Assembly (NCBI GenBank): GCA_013289585.1
Contig: JABCZR010000010.1
Location: 1-64,000 of the forward strand
Direction of reading: 5' to 3'
Origin: Acidobacteriota bacterium
Lineage (GTDB): Bacteria; Acidobacteriota; Terriglobia; Acidiferrales; UBA7541
DNA length: 64,000 bases
Part shown: piece by piece, positions 7,629-17,244 of the stretch
How positions within the stretch are numbered: position 1 is the first letter of the stretch
Layout of the letters: each line of letters opens with the position of its first letter
Made by a program: the position numbers and the translations under genes
Notes under the pieces: model-generated
Told to the model about the DNA's origin: nothing
The model's input: only the letters and a program-made list of their open reading frames with translations
The model's database searches: none

Positions 7629-8984
7629 TTACAAGCAGAGCCAACCGCACGAATTGGAGTTGGAGCCGGCGTTCACCCAAGCCGAAACCGCCTGGTAGAC
7701 ATCGAGACGGCCGTTGTGCAGATCTGGAGTGAGTTTGATCGCATGGGACAGCGCGCTGGACGCCGATGTCTGGTTCAGGGAAGTCTTGGCGTTCAACATC
7801 AGCGCCACGGCTCCGGCGACCATCGGTGAGCTGAAAGAAGTCCCGGAAGCACTGGCGTAGGTGCCGCCCGGAAAGGTGCTGATGACATATTCGCCGGGCG
7901 CGGCAATCCAGACGTCGGTGTTTCCGTAATTAGAAAAAGTAGAGCGCGTGTCCCAGTTCGTGGTCGACGCAATGCCCATCACGTTGCCATTAAGCGCAGC
8001 AGGGTATACAGGGGCGCTGGTATTCTCGTTTCCGGCAGCGGCGACGAGAACCACGCCGTTCTGGTTGGCGTAGGAAACTGCCTGACTCAAAGCCGCAGAA
8101 GATGTAGACACATCAAAGCTCATGTTCACGACGTTAGCCTGATGTTGAACGGCATAGTAAATTGCGGAGATGATGTTGGAAAGGTAGCCGGTCCCGTTGG
8201 AAGTAAAGGCCTTGAGAGGGAGAATCTTGGATTTCGGCGCGACGAGGTGGACCAGTCCGGTCGTCATTGTACCGTGGCCAAATGCCGCATATGGCCCTCC
8301 GTCGAGAACCGCAACGGAAGATTGATCCAGAACGGCAACGCTGGACTGCTGAACGACTACCGGACCTTGATCGTCCGAGTTGTCGTCGTTATCTCCATTT
8401 TGCAACTGCGGGACGTCCAGCCACTCGGAAGCGCCCGGCTGATTGCGGGTGAAGTCGTACCCCGGCAGCAGAACGGGCTGGAGAACCGGGTGGGAGGTAT
8501 CCACGCCGGTATCAATCACGGCCACAATCCCGCTTCCACCGATGTTGAAGCCATTTTGTGCATCGGAAAGGCGAATGATCTGTGCGGCGGGTTGAGCGGC
8601 GTAGCCATGCCAGACGAGAGTGCCGTAATAGTTGACGGGGGTTCGATCGTTCAATCCTGGAGGGATGTTGCTAACCGGCTTTTGAGGAATGGGCAAAAGC
8701 TGATCAGGCTCGATGCTCTTGATGCCAAGAAGAGATTCGACGAGATTCAATGTGCCGCTCAGCAAGTTCGAGATAAGATTGCCGGTCGAAGTCACGAGAT
8801 AAGTCTGGCCGACAGCGCCGTCCAACGAGCCTTGTACCTGACAGTTGGCTGCCAGGCAGAGGTTAAGAACGGAAGTCAGTCCACCGGTCGTCCGGACGAT
8901 ATAGCGATTCTGAGCTGCGGCAGGCTGAACGCCCGCGGTAGCGAGACCAGCAAGGACGGCGAGAACGAGTATGCTACGTTTCAT
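7629..8984 (-). CDS. Secreted subtilisin-like serine protease (S8)
   Basis: Signal peptide (MKRSILVLAVLAGLATAG...AAA), a propeptide-like region of about 110 residues, then an S8 catalytic domain with Asp158 (DTGVD), His237 (FGHGTM), oxyanion Asn319 (AAGNE) and Ser383 (GTSFSSPM). All triad residues are intact. Between Asp and His is an acidic loop (NGDNDDNSDDQG) followed by a tandem SSVAVLD repeat (residues 214-220 and 222-228), unusual for S8 enzymes. The C-terminus ends in a short Cys-containing tail (CGWLC). It follows the anti-sigma-like gene by about 200 bp. An ATG start with GGAAGGG upstream is convincing. Confidence 0.92.
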   Translation of the reverse strand: MKRSILVLAVLAGLATAGVQPAAAQNRYIVRTTGGLTSVLNLCLAANCQVQGSLDGAVGQTYLVTSTGNLISNLLSGTLNLVESLLGIKSIEPDQLLPIPQKPVSNIPPGLNDRTPVNYYGTLVWHGYAAQPAAQIIRLSDAQNGFNIGGSGIVAVIDTGVDTSHPVLQPVLLPGYDFTRNQPGASEWLDVPQLQNGDNDDNSDDQGPVVVQQSSVAVLDQSSVAVLDGGPYAAFGHGTMTTGLVHLVAPKSKILPLKAFTSNGTGYLSNIISAIYYAVQHQANVVNMSFDVSTSSAALSQAVSYANQNGVVLVAAAGNENTSAPVYPAALNGNVMGIASTTNWDTRSTFSNYGNTDVWIAAPGEYVISTFPGGTYASASGTSFSSPMVAGAVALMLNAKTSLNQTSASSALSHAIKLTPDLHNGRLDVYQAVSAWVNAGSNSNSCGWLCL

Positions 8985-9184
8985 GGTATAGATCCCTTCC
9001 AGGGAACTCCTGCTTTAGGTCACTCCACCTTCGGCACAAAGGGATACCCCGCAAGTCTTGCGGAATCTGCCCATTGGGCCAATGGTACGAGTGTGATGTC
9101 TGTCACCATCTTTCGAACTAATTGCCTTTGGTACCTTCGTACCATCGGGCAAGAATCCAGGAAACTCGATGTGGTGCGAGGCCG

Positions 9185-9826
9185 TCACGCCTTGCTCCCG
9201 GGCAAATTTCCCAAGGTATTCCGGAGCGAAATCACGATGGATTTTTCGGCTTGGCCGGGAAAGGAAAGCTCCAAGTCTCCCGTGTTTTCGATCTCGCTGC
9301 GGAACTCGCCAAACTGATTCGTGACCGTGTGTACGACATTCCCACGATGATTCGATAGAGTGATTTTTACGTCCCGTCCGGCAACACCGGGCGAACTGAC
9401 GTCTAACAGTTGACCAGTGACCATCAGACGATTACCCTCCGGCTTCGCTTCAATCTGGATATCGATCTGGTATGGATCAGCGCGGTAGAGCATTTGCCTC
9501 GTTCCCAGTCCGCCGCTGGAGCGCGCGCCAGCCAATAACGGCTGCAGAAAGCTGTCGAACATCACCTCGGCGAAGCTGCTCATTTCGTTCCGCTGCTTCG
9601 CTCCACCGGCAGTGGCAAACGCCGCCTTGGCAAGACGAACTTGCGCCACTGGAGGCTGATAACTGACCTCCATTGCACCCGTGTTGTGCAGTTTTTGCCA
9701 TAGAGCTACCGTTTCCATGCATCGCTCGCATCCCGTATCCAAGTGCTTCCTCATGGCTCCCTGTTGCTTTGGAGAAGTCACTTGGTTCACGAAATCGATC
9801 CACTCCTCAGCCGTAAAGTGCCTCAT
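9185..9826 (-). CDS. Putative zinc-finger anti-sigma-like protein
   Basis: The 213-residue protein begins with a helical segment and HLDTGCERC (about residues 28-36), the HxxxxCxxC pattern of zf-HC2-like anti-sigma domains. The C-terminal half (about residues 120-205) is beta-rich, with a GQLLDVSSPGVAGRDVKITL / NQFGEFRSEI pattern like a carboxypeptidase-regulatory or Ig-like fold. There is no clear transmembrane helix, so if it binds sigma it would be cytoplasmic. It lies just downstream of the TPR-CHAT gene and the ECF sigma factor, which supports the role. Direct sigma binding is inference. Confidence 0.65.
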   Translation of the reverse strand: MRHFTAEEWIDFVNQVTSPKQQGAMRKHLDTGCERCMETVALWQKLHNTGAMEVSYQPPVAQVRLAKAAFATAGGAKQRNEMSSFAEVMFDSFLQPLLAGARSSGGLGTRQMLYRADPYQIDIQIEAKPEGNRLMVTGQLLDVSSPGVAGRDVKITLSNHRGNVVHTVTNQFGEFRSEIENTGDLELSFPGQAEKSIVISLRNTLGNLPGSKA

Positions 9827-9943
9827 CTTCGTTTCCCCCCATCAGCCTTTCTCTGAACTTCCGCTCCCCAGCGGATAAGGGCCGGTAAAGCCCTCATGGA
9901 GTAAGGGCGCGGAAGTAGACGAAAAATATAGCCAGCAAGGGAT

Positions 9944-12829
9944 TTAGCTAACTTCTTTAGTTTCAGCTATTTTGCCGACTAGCACGAAGGGAGCCCAGAA
10001 ATACGGATGGGGGTGCTCGTGGCGGAGTTCCATCATCGTGGATTGCAGAGCTCCGGCCATGTCACCGGTTTGGATGTAATTCTTGTAGAACTCCTGCATT
10101 AGGGCCGAGGTGCTCTCATCATGGACGTCCCACAAGGAAAGGAGCAATGATGTCGCGCCGGCACAGAACAAGCCACGCTGCAGGCCCAGAAGCTCGTCCC
10201 CTGCGGAAACGAAGTTCATCCCCGTGGCGCAACCGCTCAAGGTAACAAGTTTCGCCGGCAGGCGAATCTGATACAAATCGTACAGATTCAAGTAACCATC
10301 TCCGAGCCGAATGCCGGAAAACATTGGGTTGTCCTGACGATAGGTGCCGTGCGTTGCTATGTGAAGAAGGCTGCTTGCCGAACCTCGCTCCCGAAGGACC
10401 TTTGCGGTTGCTTGCGCGCCGAGGAAAAGCTCGGGATGCGGCAAGAGCGTCGCGACGGATTGCACCTCTTGCAGAATGTGCGGGGCGCGGTCATCGGGAA
10501 TCCCCATCACCAGCGAGTTGGGCATGTCTCTGCCCGTTTTTTCCTGGCAGAGGGCAAAGACGGTGGCGCTCGGCGCGTAGGAGATAGTATGAGTTTCGCA
10601 CAGGTACGTTTCTCCATCTCGCAAAGCATGAAATGGAAGAAAATGCAGCGCACCGTGGGGCACGAAGATCAGATGCTTGGCGTTGAGTTGGTCGCGAATC
10701 GGAGCAATCAGTTCCGCGTACAGAGCTTCCAGATGGCCCTGAGTTGCGCAGAGCAAAGGCTGCTCAAAACGATGAGCGTAGGCTGCGCCCATGCGAAATT
10801 TCGACAGCTGGAAGCGCAGTAGATGCAAAAAATGAATTACGCGGGAGACTACGCTGACAGCGGTGATTTTGATCGAATCTCGCGTAACCACGGCGGCGAC
10901 AAGGCGGTCTCCCGTGGAGTAATACTCGACCAGCGCTGTGCCTCGAGGCAGAGTGGATTGCAGCCGGGACAGCGAAAAGTCCGCGGGAGCATCGAGTGTG
11001 GCGTATTCCCTTTCGTTCGCGGGCAGCTCCCGAAGTGTTCGCAATAGCTCGTTCTCGTGAGAGATCGCTTTTTCATGCAATTGTTGCAGGCGTTTGGAAG
11101 AACTTTCTTCCGGGCGTAGTTGTTCCAACTCGATGCGGTGGTAGTACCAGTTGAGCTCCTCGCGCAAATCGCGAATCCTCCGCACCAGTTCGCTCTGCCC
11201 GGCACCTCCCATCGGCAGGCTCTGGCCGCTCTGAAAAATCATTTCCGTCATGCTGCGTGATTTTGCCGCTTCGATGCAGTTAAAGGCCTCGGCAGCAGCA
11301 GCCTCACCTGACTCGCCGCTCAAGTGCAAATCCACTAGCGCTTCGTAAACCTGAAGACGGTTTTTCACGAAAGAGATCTTCAATTCTTCGGAGTGCAGCC
11401 GGCTGCGCAAGGTTTCGAGGGCTTTTCGCGCCTCGCCGTACTCAGCGAGAGCCGCCGGACGGTCTCCGCGATTCTGGGCCAGCTGCCCACGGAGGAAATG
11501 CGCCTGATAGGCGAGCACTGGCGCTTGTAAGGCCTCAATCTTGGCGACGGCTGCCTCCGTCTCGGATTCAGCAACGGACGGCTCTCCGATTTGCAGGGCG
11601 ATCCGCGCCAGAAGAAGATGTGCGAGAACGGATTTGCTGGAGAGCAAGGTTTGATCGAAAAACCCGGCGGCGCCAACGCAAAGCCTTCTCGCCTCAAAGT
11701 AGCGTCCCTCGTGGAAGAGCAGGAGTCCCTGGTACAAATCCAGAAGCCACGGCCAGACGAGATTCTTTTCTCGCGCAAACATTTCTCGGGCCTTGCTGAA
11801 CCGTTCTAGCGCCTGTACTGTTTTACCTTGCTGACCGAAAGCGATTGCCCGGTTTGCGAGTGTTTTCGCCGCTTCGTAACCCATGCCCAGCTTTTCAAAT
11901 CGAGAGAAACCTTCATCGGCCATTTCCCCGGCTTCTTCGCTCAAATTCAACTCGAGGTATATGTCCGAAAGATCGAGATAGCAAAGAGCCAGATGATAGG
12001 CGTCGCCCGTGGCCTCGCAGGCGCGGCGTGCGGCGTAGAGCATCTCGATGGCAATGCTATATTCGCCGCGGAAATAGTGGAGGTAAGCGATGTTGTAATC
12101 GGCCTGCGCGACCAGCAGTGGCATGCCGTTTTCCTTGCACAGCTCGCGAGCCTTCTGATAGCAATCCAACGATCTGGCAAAATCGTTCAAATTGATCAGG
12201 CACATCGCCAAGTTGCTGAAGATGGCCGCCATTCCTTCCCCGTCCTTGTAGGGCATCAAACCGATGTACGCGCGTTCGTAATGTGCGATCGATTCTTCGA
12301 AGCGGTCCTGACGGTGATAGATGTTGCCAACGTTGATTTCCAGGCGGGCCAAGCGCCAGGAATCATTGAGGCGCGCAAATATCTCCCGGGCGCGTTCCGC
12401 CGCCTGAAACGCCCGGTCGTACTCTCCGAGGAGGATCAGCGGCTGGATCGAGCTGCTGAGAGTTCGCGCGGCCTCTTTCTGATCCTTCAGCGCTTGGTAA
12501 AGTTCGAAAGCCTTTTCGTGGTGTTCGACGGCCCCCGCATTGTTCCCGCACGCGTAGAGTGCGTTCGCCTTGGCCCGCAGTCCGAGAGCCAGGCTCTCCT
12601 TCCGCCTTAGTTTCCTTCCGATCAAAACCGCTGCTTCCGCAAGGTGTACTGCTTCGCGCGTGTCGACCCGCACCCGCTCAACAACCAGCTTAGCCAGCCG
12701 CTCGACAACCTCGCCGCGCACAAGGGTGCGGTGGCGAGCGAGAAATTTCTGGCGCGCCGGCTCAGTCTCGAGTTGCGCGAGTTGCGAGAAAAGCTCTTCC
12801 TGCGGCGCTTTCTTGACTATAACGGGCAT
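9944..12829 (-). CDS. TPR-CHAT caspase-like protease
   Basis: 961-residue cytoplasmic protein. Residues about 60-500 are tandem tetratricopeptide repeats. A Glu-rich coiled coil follows at about 540-610, then a C-terminal CHAT domain (about 650-955). The CHAT dyad is present: His827 in HIATHG and Cys867 in LSGCATG. CHAT enzymes are clan CD cysteine proteases related to caspases and separase, usually cutting one partner protein. The ATG at 12829 overlaps the sigma-factor stop by one base (TGATG), showing translational coupling; this excludes the longer start at 12877. The natural target is unknown; the neighbouring sigma and anti-sigma-like proteins are the obvious candidates. Confidence 0.9.
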   Translation of the reverse strand: MPVIVKKAPQEELFSQLAQLETEPARQKFLARHRTLVRGEVVERLAKLVVERVRVDTREAVHLAEAAVLIGRKLRRKESLALGLRAKANALYACGNNAGAVEHHEKAFELYQALKDQKEAARTLSSSIQPLILLGEYDRAFQAAERAREIFARLNDSWRLARLEINVGNIYHRQDRFEESIAHYERAYIGLMPYKDGEGMAAIFSNLAMCLINLNDFARSLDCYQKARELCKENGMPLLVAQADYNIAYLHYFRGEYSIAIEMLYAARRACEATGDAYHLALCYLDLSDIYLELNLSEEAGEMADEGFSRFEKLGMGYEAAKTLANRAIAFGQQGKTVQALERFSKAREMFAREKNLVWPWLLDLYQGLLLFHEGRYFEARRLCVGAAGFFDQTLLSSKSVLAHLLLARIALQIGEPSVAESETEAAVAKIEALQAPVLAYQAHFLRGQLAQNRGDRPAALAEYGEARKALETLRSRLHSEELKISFVKNRLQVYEALVDLHLSGESGEAAAAEAFNCIEAAKSRSMTEMIFQSGQSLPMGGAGQSELVRRIRDLREELNWYYHRIELEQLRPEESSSKRLQQLHEKAISHENELLRTLRELPANEREYATLDAPADFSLSRLQSTLPRGTALVEYYSTGDRLVAAVVTRDSIKITAVSVVSRVIHFLHLLRFQLSKFRMGAAYAHRFEQPLLCATQGHLEALYAELIAPIRDQLNAKHLIFVPHGALHFLPFHALRDGETYLCETHTISYAPSATVFALCQEKTGRDMPNSLVMGIPDDRAPHILQEVQSVATLLPHPELFLGAQATAKVLRERGSASSLLHIATHGTYRQDNPMFSGIRLGDGYLNLYDLYQIRLPAKLVTLSGCATGMNFVSAGDELLGLQRGLFCAGATSLLLSLWDVHDESTSALMQEFYKNYIQTGDMAGALQSTMMELRHEHPHPYFWAPFVLVGKIAETKEVS

Positions 12830-13422
12830 CAGTGGAATCCAAGTTCGTCCAGATTTCGCCGCAATCGCTCGATGCACTTCTGGCGTGTAAACCCGATAGA
12901 ACCCAGCGCAAGGCCCAGTTCCGCGGCAACCTGCGCGTAAGGCCGTGCAGGTGTTTCAAAAAACAGCAGTTCCACGAGCCTGCGGCATTGCGGTGTCAGA
13001 GTTCCCATCGCTTCCCGCAGCATCTGTTCTTCTTGCGTCTGCTGCACCAGGGTTTCTGCGATCGCGGGCGTTTCCGGCTCCGGTAAATCCGGTTCGGCAT
13101 CGCGGCTCACCAGGCGCTGCGCCTGGCGTTTCACTCGATAGCACTGGTGATGCGCCACCTGCATGAGCCATTTTGGCAATGCCTTCGGCTCTCGCAATTC
13201 CCGCAGACGAATCAGCAATTCCATGCAGGTAGACTGAAATACGTCGGCCGCTTCGTGAGGCGGCAAGCCGTACTTGACGGGCATCGAATAAATGAGCGCT
13301 TTATACTTGTCAATCAGCAGCGACCAGGCATCTTCGTTTCCCGCGAGACACTCCTTGACCAACCGTGGGTCGTCCCAGGCATTCCGCGTTTTCTTTTCTG
13401 CCTTAACGATGACAGGGCTCAC
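12829..13422 (-). CDS. ECF-type RNA polymerase sigma factor
   Basis: 197-residue protein with a sigma-70 region 2 (about residues 25-95, including DEADVFQST-like EAADVFQSTCMELL and the LPKWLMQVAHHQCYRVKR helix) and region 4 (about 135-190, LTPQCRRLVELLFF ... YAQVAAELGLALGSIGFTRQKCIERLRR). The usual sigma-1 region is absent, as in ECF sigmas. Its ATG overlaps the stop of the peptide-binding protein gene by four bases, and its own stop overlaps the CHAT start. It is thus locked between transporter and protease in one transcript. It probably directs transcription of a small regulon, perhaps including its own operon. Confidence 0.88.
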   Translation of the reverse strand: MSPVIVKAEKKTRNAWDDPRLVKECLAGNEDAWSLLIDKYKALIYSMPVKYGLPPHEAADVFQSTCMELLIRLRELREPKALPKWLMQVAHHQCYRVKRQAQRLVSRDAEPDLPEPETPAIAETLVQQTQEEQMLREAMGTLTPQCRRLVELLFFETPARPYAQVAAELGLALGSIGFTRQKCIERLRRNLDELGFH

Positions 13423-15224
13423 GGGCGGCCGTTACCTGAGGTATTTCTGAAGTACAGTTGTTCGACGTTCCACAAAACGTACGGTTCCAAAACAGTGGGA
13501 TGAAAATTGCCGACCGATTTTTTTGCTCCCACCAGGATGTCCGGACTGGCAAGAAAAATCATCGGCTGATTTTCGGCTAGGATCTCTTGCACGCGGTCAA
13601 ACGACTTTTTCCTTTGCGCGTAACTTTGCGCGTCCAGTTGCTGCTCCATCAGCTTGTCGATCTCCGCTTCCCATGCCGTCGCTGGATGAGCTTGCGATGG
13701 GTTCCAGAGGTGCGTCCCCCCGCTCGACAGCCAAACGTTCATCTCGGCGGTGGGGTCGGCGTCGAAACTGACCAGACCCAGGACACAAGCCTCGTATTCT
13801 CTTGTTTGCGTCACGCGATCGATCAAGGACCGAAACTCCATCGGCACGATTTGAACGCGCACTCCGAGTTGTTTCAGGTCATCCTGAATCAGCGTGGCCA
13901 TCTTTGTGCGGTCCGCATTCGTCGAACTGGTAAGGATAGAAAACTCAACAGGCTTGGCGTCGGAATCCACGAGCGATTGCTCACCGTCCGGTCCGGTGGT
14001 CCAGGCGAAGCCCACTTCCTTCAAGAGCGCCCGCGCTTTCTCCAGAGAACGCGCGGTATGGGAGATCCCTGAATTTCCCCAACGATGATTGCCCGGGGTG
14101 ACGGGTCCCCAAAGTGCGGCTCCGCGGCCCTGATAGACAAGCCGGACAATCGCTTCCCGGTCGATCGCCGCGGAGATGGCCTGCCGGAACTTAACCTCTC
14201 GAAACCACTTTATTTTCCGCGCCAGATCGGGCGAAGTCTTTTCCTCCGGTTTGTTCACATTGAAGAAAAGAAAATTGTATTCGAGTCCGGGCCCGGCGTC
14301 GGACATCGTATAGCCACTCTGCTGGCGACTCAGCACCGAGAAATTCTCCGCGCTCAGCCTGCTGATGAGATCCGTTTCTCCCGACTGGAACCGCAACACT
14401 TGCGCGTCCGCATTGGGCACAAAAAGGAAAACCAATTCGTCCAAATACGGCAACCGGTTGCCCTTGGCGTCTTGTTTCCAGTAGTAGGGATTACGCTCCA
14501 GAACCAGCTTTTGCCCTGCGACATATTCTTTCAGCCGAAACGGTCCGAGCCCCGCCCACTCATTCGCGGGCGTCGCAAGCGTCCAGGTTTGCCCGAGCTT
14601 TCCATCGTTATAGGGTTTCTCGAGCAAGTGCCGCGGCAAGACAGCCAAGCCGTCGAAAAGTCTCTCCCCGGCACCATAAGTTTTCGCCAACTGGAAGACC
14701 ACCGTTTGCGCGTCCACTTTGCGCACAGTAATTGGTTTGCCCCCGACGATGAACTGGTCGCGCTGCGTAGCATGAACGTTTTCGTCGAGGTAAACTCGAA
14801 ATGTGAATAGCACGTCGTCTGCATCGACTGGCTGCCCGTCTGAAAACCGCAACCCTTTGCGCAGGATCAGCGTGTACTGCAGCCCGTCCGAAGAAACATT
14901 CCACGACTTCGCCAGCGCGGGTTCCGTGAGCTGCGTCGCGCGATTAATGTGAATCAGGTCCGCTTGCATCGCGCCAAGAATTACTTCGCGCGACGGCGCA
15001 TCCGCGGCGGTCAGCGGGTTGAGCGTTTTCGGCTCAGCGCGGAGAGAGACGACTAGCCGCCCACCTTGTTTTCCGATTTCCCCGGGGAGGGTTAGTAGTT
15101 CTTCGGTTGAGCTTGTCTGCGGAGGAGTTCCGTTGGCGGACCGTGAAAATACGATGGTACCGGCTAGGAGCAAGCCGCAAACAAGCCATCTGCCAAAGGT
15201 GGACTGTGCTGCCATTCTCACCAT
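13419..15224 (-). CDS. Oligopeptide ABC transporter substrate-binding protein
   Basis: Extracytoplasmic solute-binding protein family 5 (DppA/OppA type), about 600 residues. A signal sequence (STFGRWLVCGLLLAGTIVFS) is followed by LRAEPKTLNPLTAADAPSRE, the typical mature start of this family. Later come the conserved YTLILRKGLRFSDGQPVDADDVLFTF segment (in parts) and the C-terminal QPMIFLASPD region. The ATG at 15224 overlaps the permease stop by seven bases; the ATG at 15215 is an equally possible start. The long upstream reading frame to 15731 is the shadow of the permease gene. It captures peptides for the adjacent permeases. Confidence 0.9.
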   Translation of the reverse strand: MVRMAAQSTFGRWLVCGLLLAGTIVFSRSANGTPPQTSSTEELLTLPGEIGKQGGRLVVSLRAEPKTLNPLTAADAPSREVILGAMQADLIHINRATQLTEPALAKSWNVSSDGLQYTLILRKGLRFSDGQPVDADDVLFTFRVYLDENVHATQRDQFIVGGKPITVRKVDAQTVVFQLAKTYGAGERLFDGLAVLPRHLLEKPYNDGKLGQTWTLATPANEWAGLGPFRLKEYVAGQKLVLERNPYYWKQDAKGNRLPYLDELVFLFVPNADAQVLRFQSGETDLISRLSAENFSVLSRQQSGYTMSDAGPGLEYNFLFFNVNKPEEKTSPDLARKIKWFREVKFRQAISAAIDREAIVRLVYQGRGAALWGPVTPGNHRWGNSGISHTARSLEKARALLKEVGFAWTTGPDGEQSLVDSDAKPVEFSILTSSTNADRTKMATLIQDDLKQLGVRVQIVPMEFRSLIDRVTQTREYEACVLGLVSFDADPTAEMNVWLSSGGTHLWNPSQAHPATAWEAEIDKLMEQQLDAQSYAQRKKSFDRVQEILAENQPMIFLASPDILVGAKKSVGNFHPTVLEPYVLWNVEQLYFRNTSGNGRP

Positions 15225-16273
15225 CTGCTTCCGCCTGCCGTCCTCACTATTTTCTCCGTGCCCGCATCCTGCTGCAATGCACTCGCGAGTCCCAGGTATC
15301 CTAGAAAGAACGGTACGATGGCCAACGCCGGCAGGTACATCCACCAGTACGACACCAGTACGCTGTACTGTTGAAGGCTGGCCAGGAGACTGCCCCAGCT
15401 CGGCACCGGCTCCGGCACTCCCAGCCCCAGAAAAGAAAGCGTCATTTCCGCAAGCACGAATTGCGGCACGAGTATCGCCGCTTGCGTCAGAATCACGCTC
15501 GAAGTCTCCGGCAAAATGTGACGCCGCAGGAGATAACTGTCCGTCGCGCCAAAGCCGCGCGCCGCGCGAACGAAATCGCGCTCTCTTGCGCTTAGAACCA
15601 CGCCGCGTACTAGCCGCGCCGGACGCGCCCAACCTACGGCTCCAATGACTAGGATGATCAGGAAAAAGGCCTGTACTGGGCTGACCGAGAGCGGCAAGAA
15701 GGCGCGAAGCGCAAACAGTAAATACAACCATGGCAGCGCCATAAAAAGCTCAGCCACGCGCATCAAGAGTCCATCTCTCCAGCCGCCTAAATAGCCCGCT
15801 GTCGCCCCAATCAGCACGCCAATTAGCAGGGTGAGGCCCGCGCCCAGCATTCCCGCTAGCAGAGAGATTTGCCCGCCATAGAGAATTCGCGATAGTTGAT
15901 CGCGGCCGTAAGCATCGCTCCCCAGCAGATACACTCGACTCGCTTCAGCGCCGAAAAGATGCGTGCGGAATGGGAGAAGGCCGAGCAAGTCGTAGCGCGC
16001 GCCGGTCACAAAAAAACGTAAAGGGATGGCTTGCTGGGAATGCTCTTCGAACTGGTCAAAGGATCCGACGCGCAGCTGTTCCGCGTAGAAAAACGGGCGG
16101 AAGTGGAAGTGTCCCTGTGTATCCACCAAATGGATTCTCATTGGTGGCAGATAGGGGTGCTCGCGGTCCTGCTCGGTTGGATCATACGGCGCGAAAAACC
16201 CTGCGCACGCGACGATTCCGTGAAGAACCACAATAGCGAGGAGCCATCGCTTCCATCCGCTAAGCTGAATCAT
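15218..16273 (-). CDS. Oligopeptide ABC transporter permease (DppC/OppC type)
   Basis: 351 residues. One N-terminal membrane helix is followed by a long periplasmic segment, then the binding-protein-dependent transport domain with about five helices. GSDAYGRDQLSRILYGGQISL is the classical DppC signature (quoted in part: GSDAYGRDQLSRILYG). The EAA loop is near REREFVRAARGFGATDSYLL (as ARERDFVRAARGFGA). The start overlaps the DppB-type stop by four bases (ATGA). It forms the transmembrane channel with its neighbour. Confidence 0.92.
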   Translation of the reverse strand: MIQLSGWKRWLLAIVVLHGIVACAGFFAPYDPTEQDREHPYLPPMRIHLVDTQGHFHFRPFFYAEQLRVGSFDQFEEHSQQAIPLRFFVTGARYDLLGLLPFRTHLFGAEASRVYLLGSDAYGRDQLSRILYGGQISLLAGMLGAGLTLLIGVLIGATAGYLGGWRDGLLMRVAELFMALPWLYLLFALRAFLPLSVSPVQAFFLIILVIGAVGWARPARLVRGVVLSARERDFVRAARGFGATDSYLLRRHILPETSSVILTQAAILVPQFVLAEMTLSFLGLGVPEPVPSWGSLLASLQQYSVLVSYWWMYLPALAIVPFFLGYLGLASALQQDAGTEKIVRTAGGSRW

Positions 16274-17244
16274 TTTGCGGCGGCCCCCGTACGGATTCTG
16301 GGATCGGCCCAGTACATCAGCACATCCGCAAAGAAGTTTCCCGCGACTAGAAATATCGTCGAACAGAGGACGCCACCAATCACCACATACAAATCACGGG
16401 CGAGAATAGCTTCAAGGAGCAGCGGCCCGAGTCCTGGCCAGCTCATGACCACTTCTACAAGCAGAGATCCGCTCAAGAGTACTCCCAGGCTGAATCCAAA
16501 AAGTGAGATCAGGGGATTCGCGGCGGCTCGAAGCGCATACTTGTAATGAAGTGTTCTCTGCGGAATGCCGTGACTCGCGGCCGCTCGCAGAAAAGGTGCA
16601 TCAAGCACTTCTGCCACAGCGGCGCGCACGTGTCGGACTAGAATCGGCAAGGCGGAAAGGACAAGCGCGAGCACCGGCAATTCCATATGCCACGCGACGT
16701 CACGGAATTTCTGCATTGGTGAAAGGATTTCAAATCCGACAGAGAACATTCCTCCTGTGGGGAACCACCCGCTGCGTACTGCAAGAATGAGCAGACCAAG
16801 GGCGAGCACGAGCTCCGGGATGACGAGAAGCGCCGCCGTCGCGCCGGAGAGCGCGCGATCCGGCAAGCGCCCTCGGGTTTCGGCGCTCCAGATTCCTAGC
16901 GGGAGTGCCAGCGCCCAAGCGATTAGCGTGGCCGTCAGCGTAAGCAGCAACGTGTTTCGAGCACGAGCCCACAACAGCGGCGCAACAGGACTGTTGTTCG
17001 CAAAAGAGAATCCCATTTCGCCGTGTAACAGCGAGTTCACCCATCGCGCGTAACGCACCGGCAGCGGCCGGTCCAGCTGATATTGCGCTCGCAATGCCGC
17101 CACCGTTTCCGGAGAAATCTGCGGATTCAGCCGCATCTCGTCAAAATAATTGCCCGGAGCGATCGCGGAAAAAAGAAATGTAAGAATGGATACGCCGATC
17201 AAGAGAAATACGGCCTGCATCCATCGGCGCAAGAAATAGCGCAT
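16270..17244 (-). CDS. Oligopeptide ABC transporter permease (DppB/OppB type)
   Basis: 324 residues, six predicted helices. The N-terminal MRYFLRRWMQAVFLLIGVSI helix and LNPQISPETVAALRAQYQLD segment are standard for DppB. The EAA loop lies near VRAAVAEVLDAPFLRAAASHG. The start codon overlaps the ATPase stop by one base (TAATG) and the stop overlaps the next permease start by four, so the four membrane and ATPase components are made as a coupled set. Confidence 0.92.
   Translation of the reverse strand: MRYFLRRWMQAVFLLIGVSILTFLFSAIAPGNYFDEMRLNPQISPETVAALRAQYQLDRPLPVRYARWVNSLLHGEMGFSFANNSPVAPLLWARARNTLLLTLTATLIAWALALPLGIWSAETRGRLPDRALSGATAALLVIPELVLALGLLILAVRSGWFPTGGMFSVGFEILSPMQKFRDVAWHMELPVLALVLSALPILVRHVRAAVAEVLDAPFLRAAASHGIPQRTLHYKYALRAAANPLISLFGFSLGVLLSGSLLVEVVMSWPGLGPLLLEAILARDLYVVIGGVLCSTIFLVAGNFFADVLMYWADPRIRTGAAAK

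Noticed and set aside
8142-9317. 391-residue plus-strand open frame
   Set aside because: Antisense to the S8 protease, which has a signal peptide and an intact triad; the plus frame has no domain or ribosome site.
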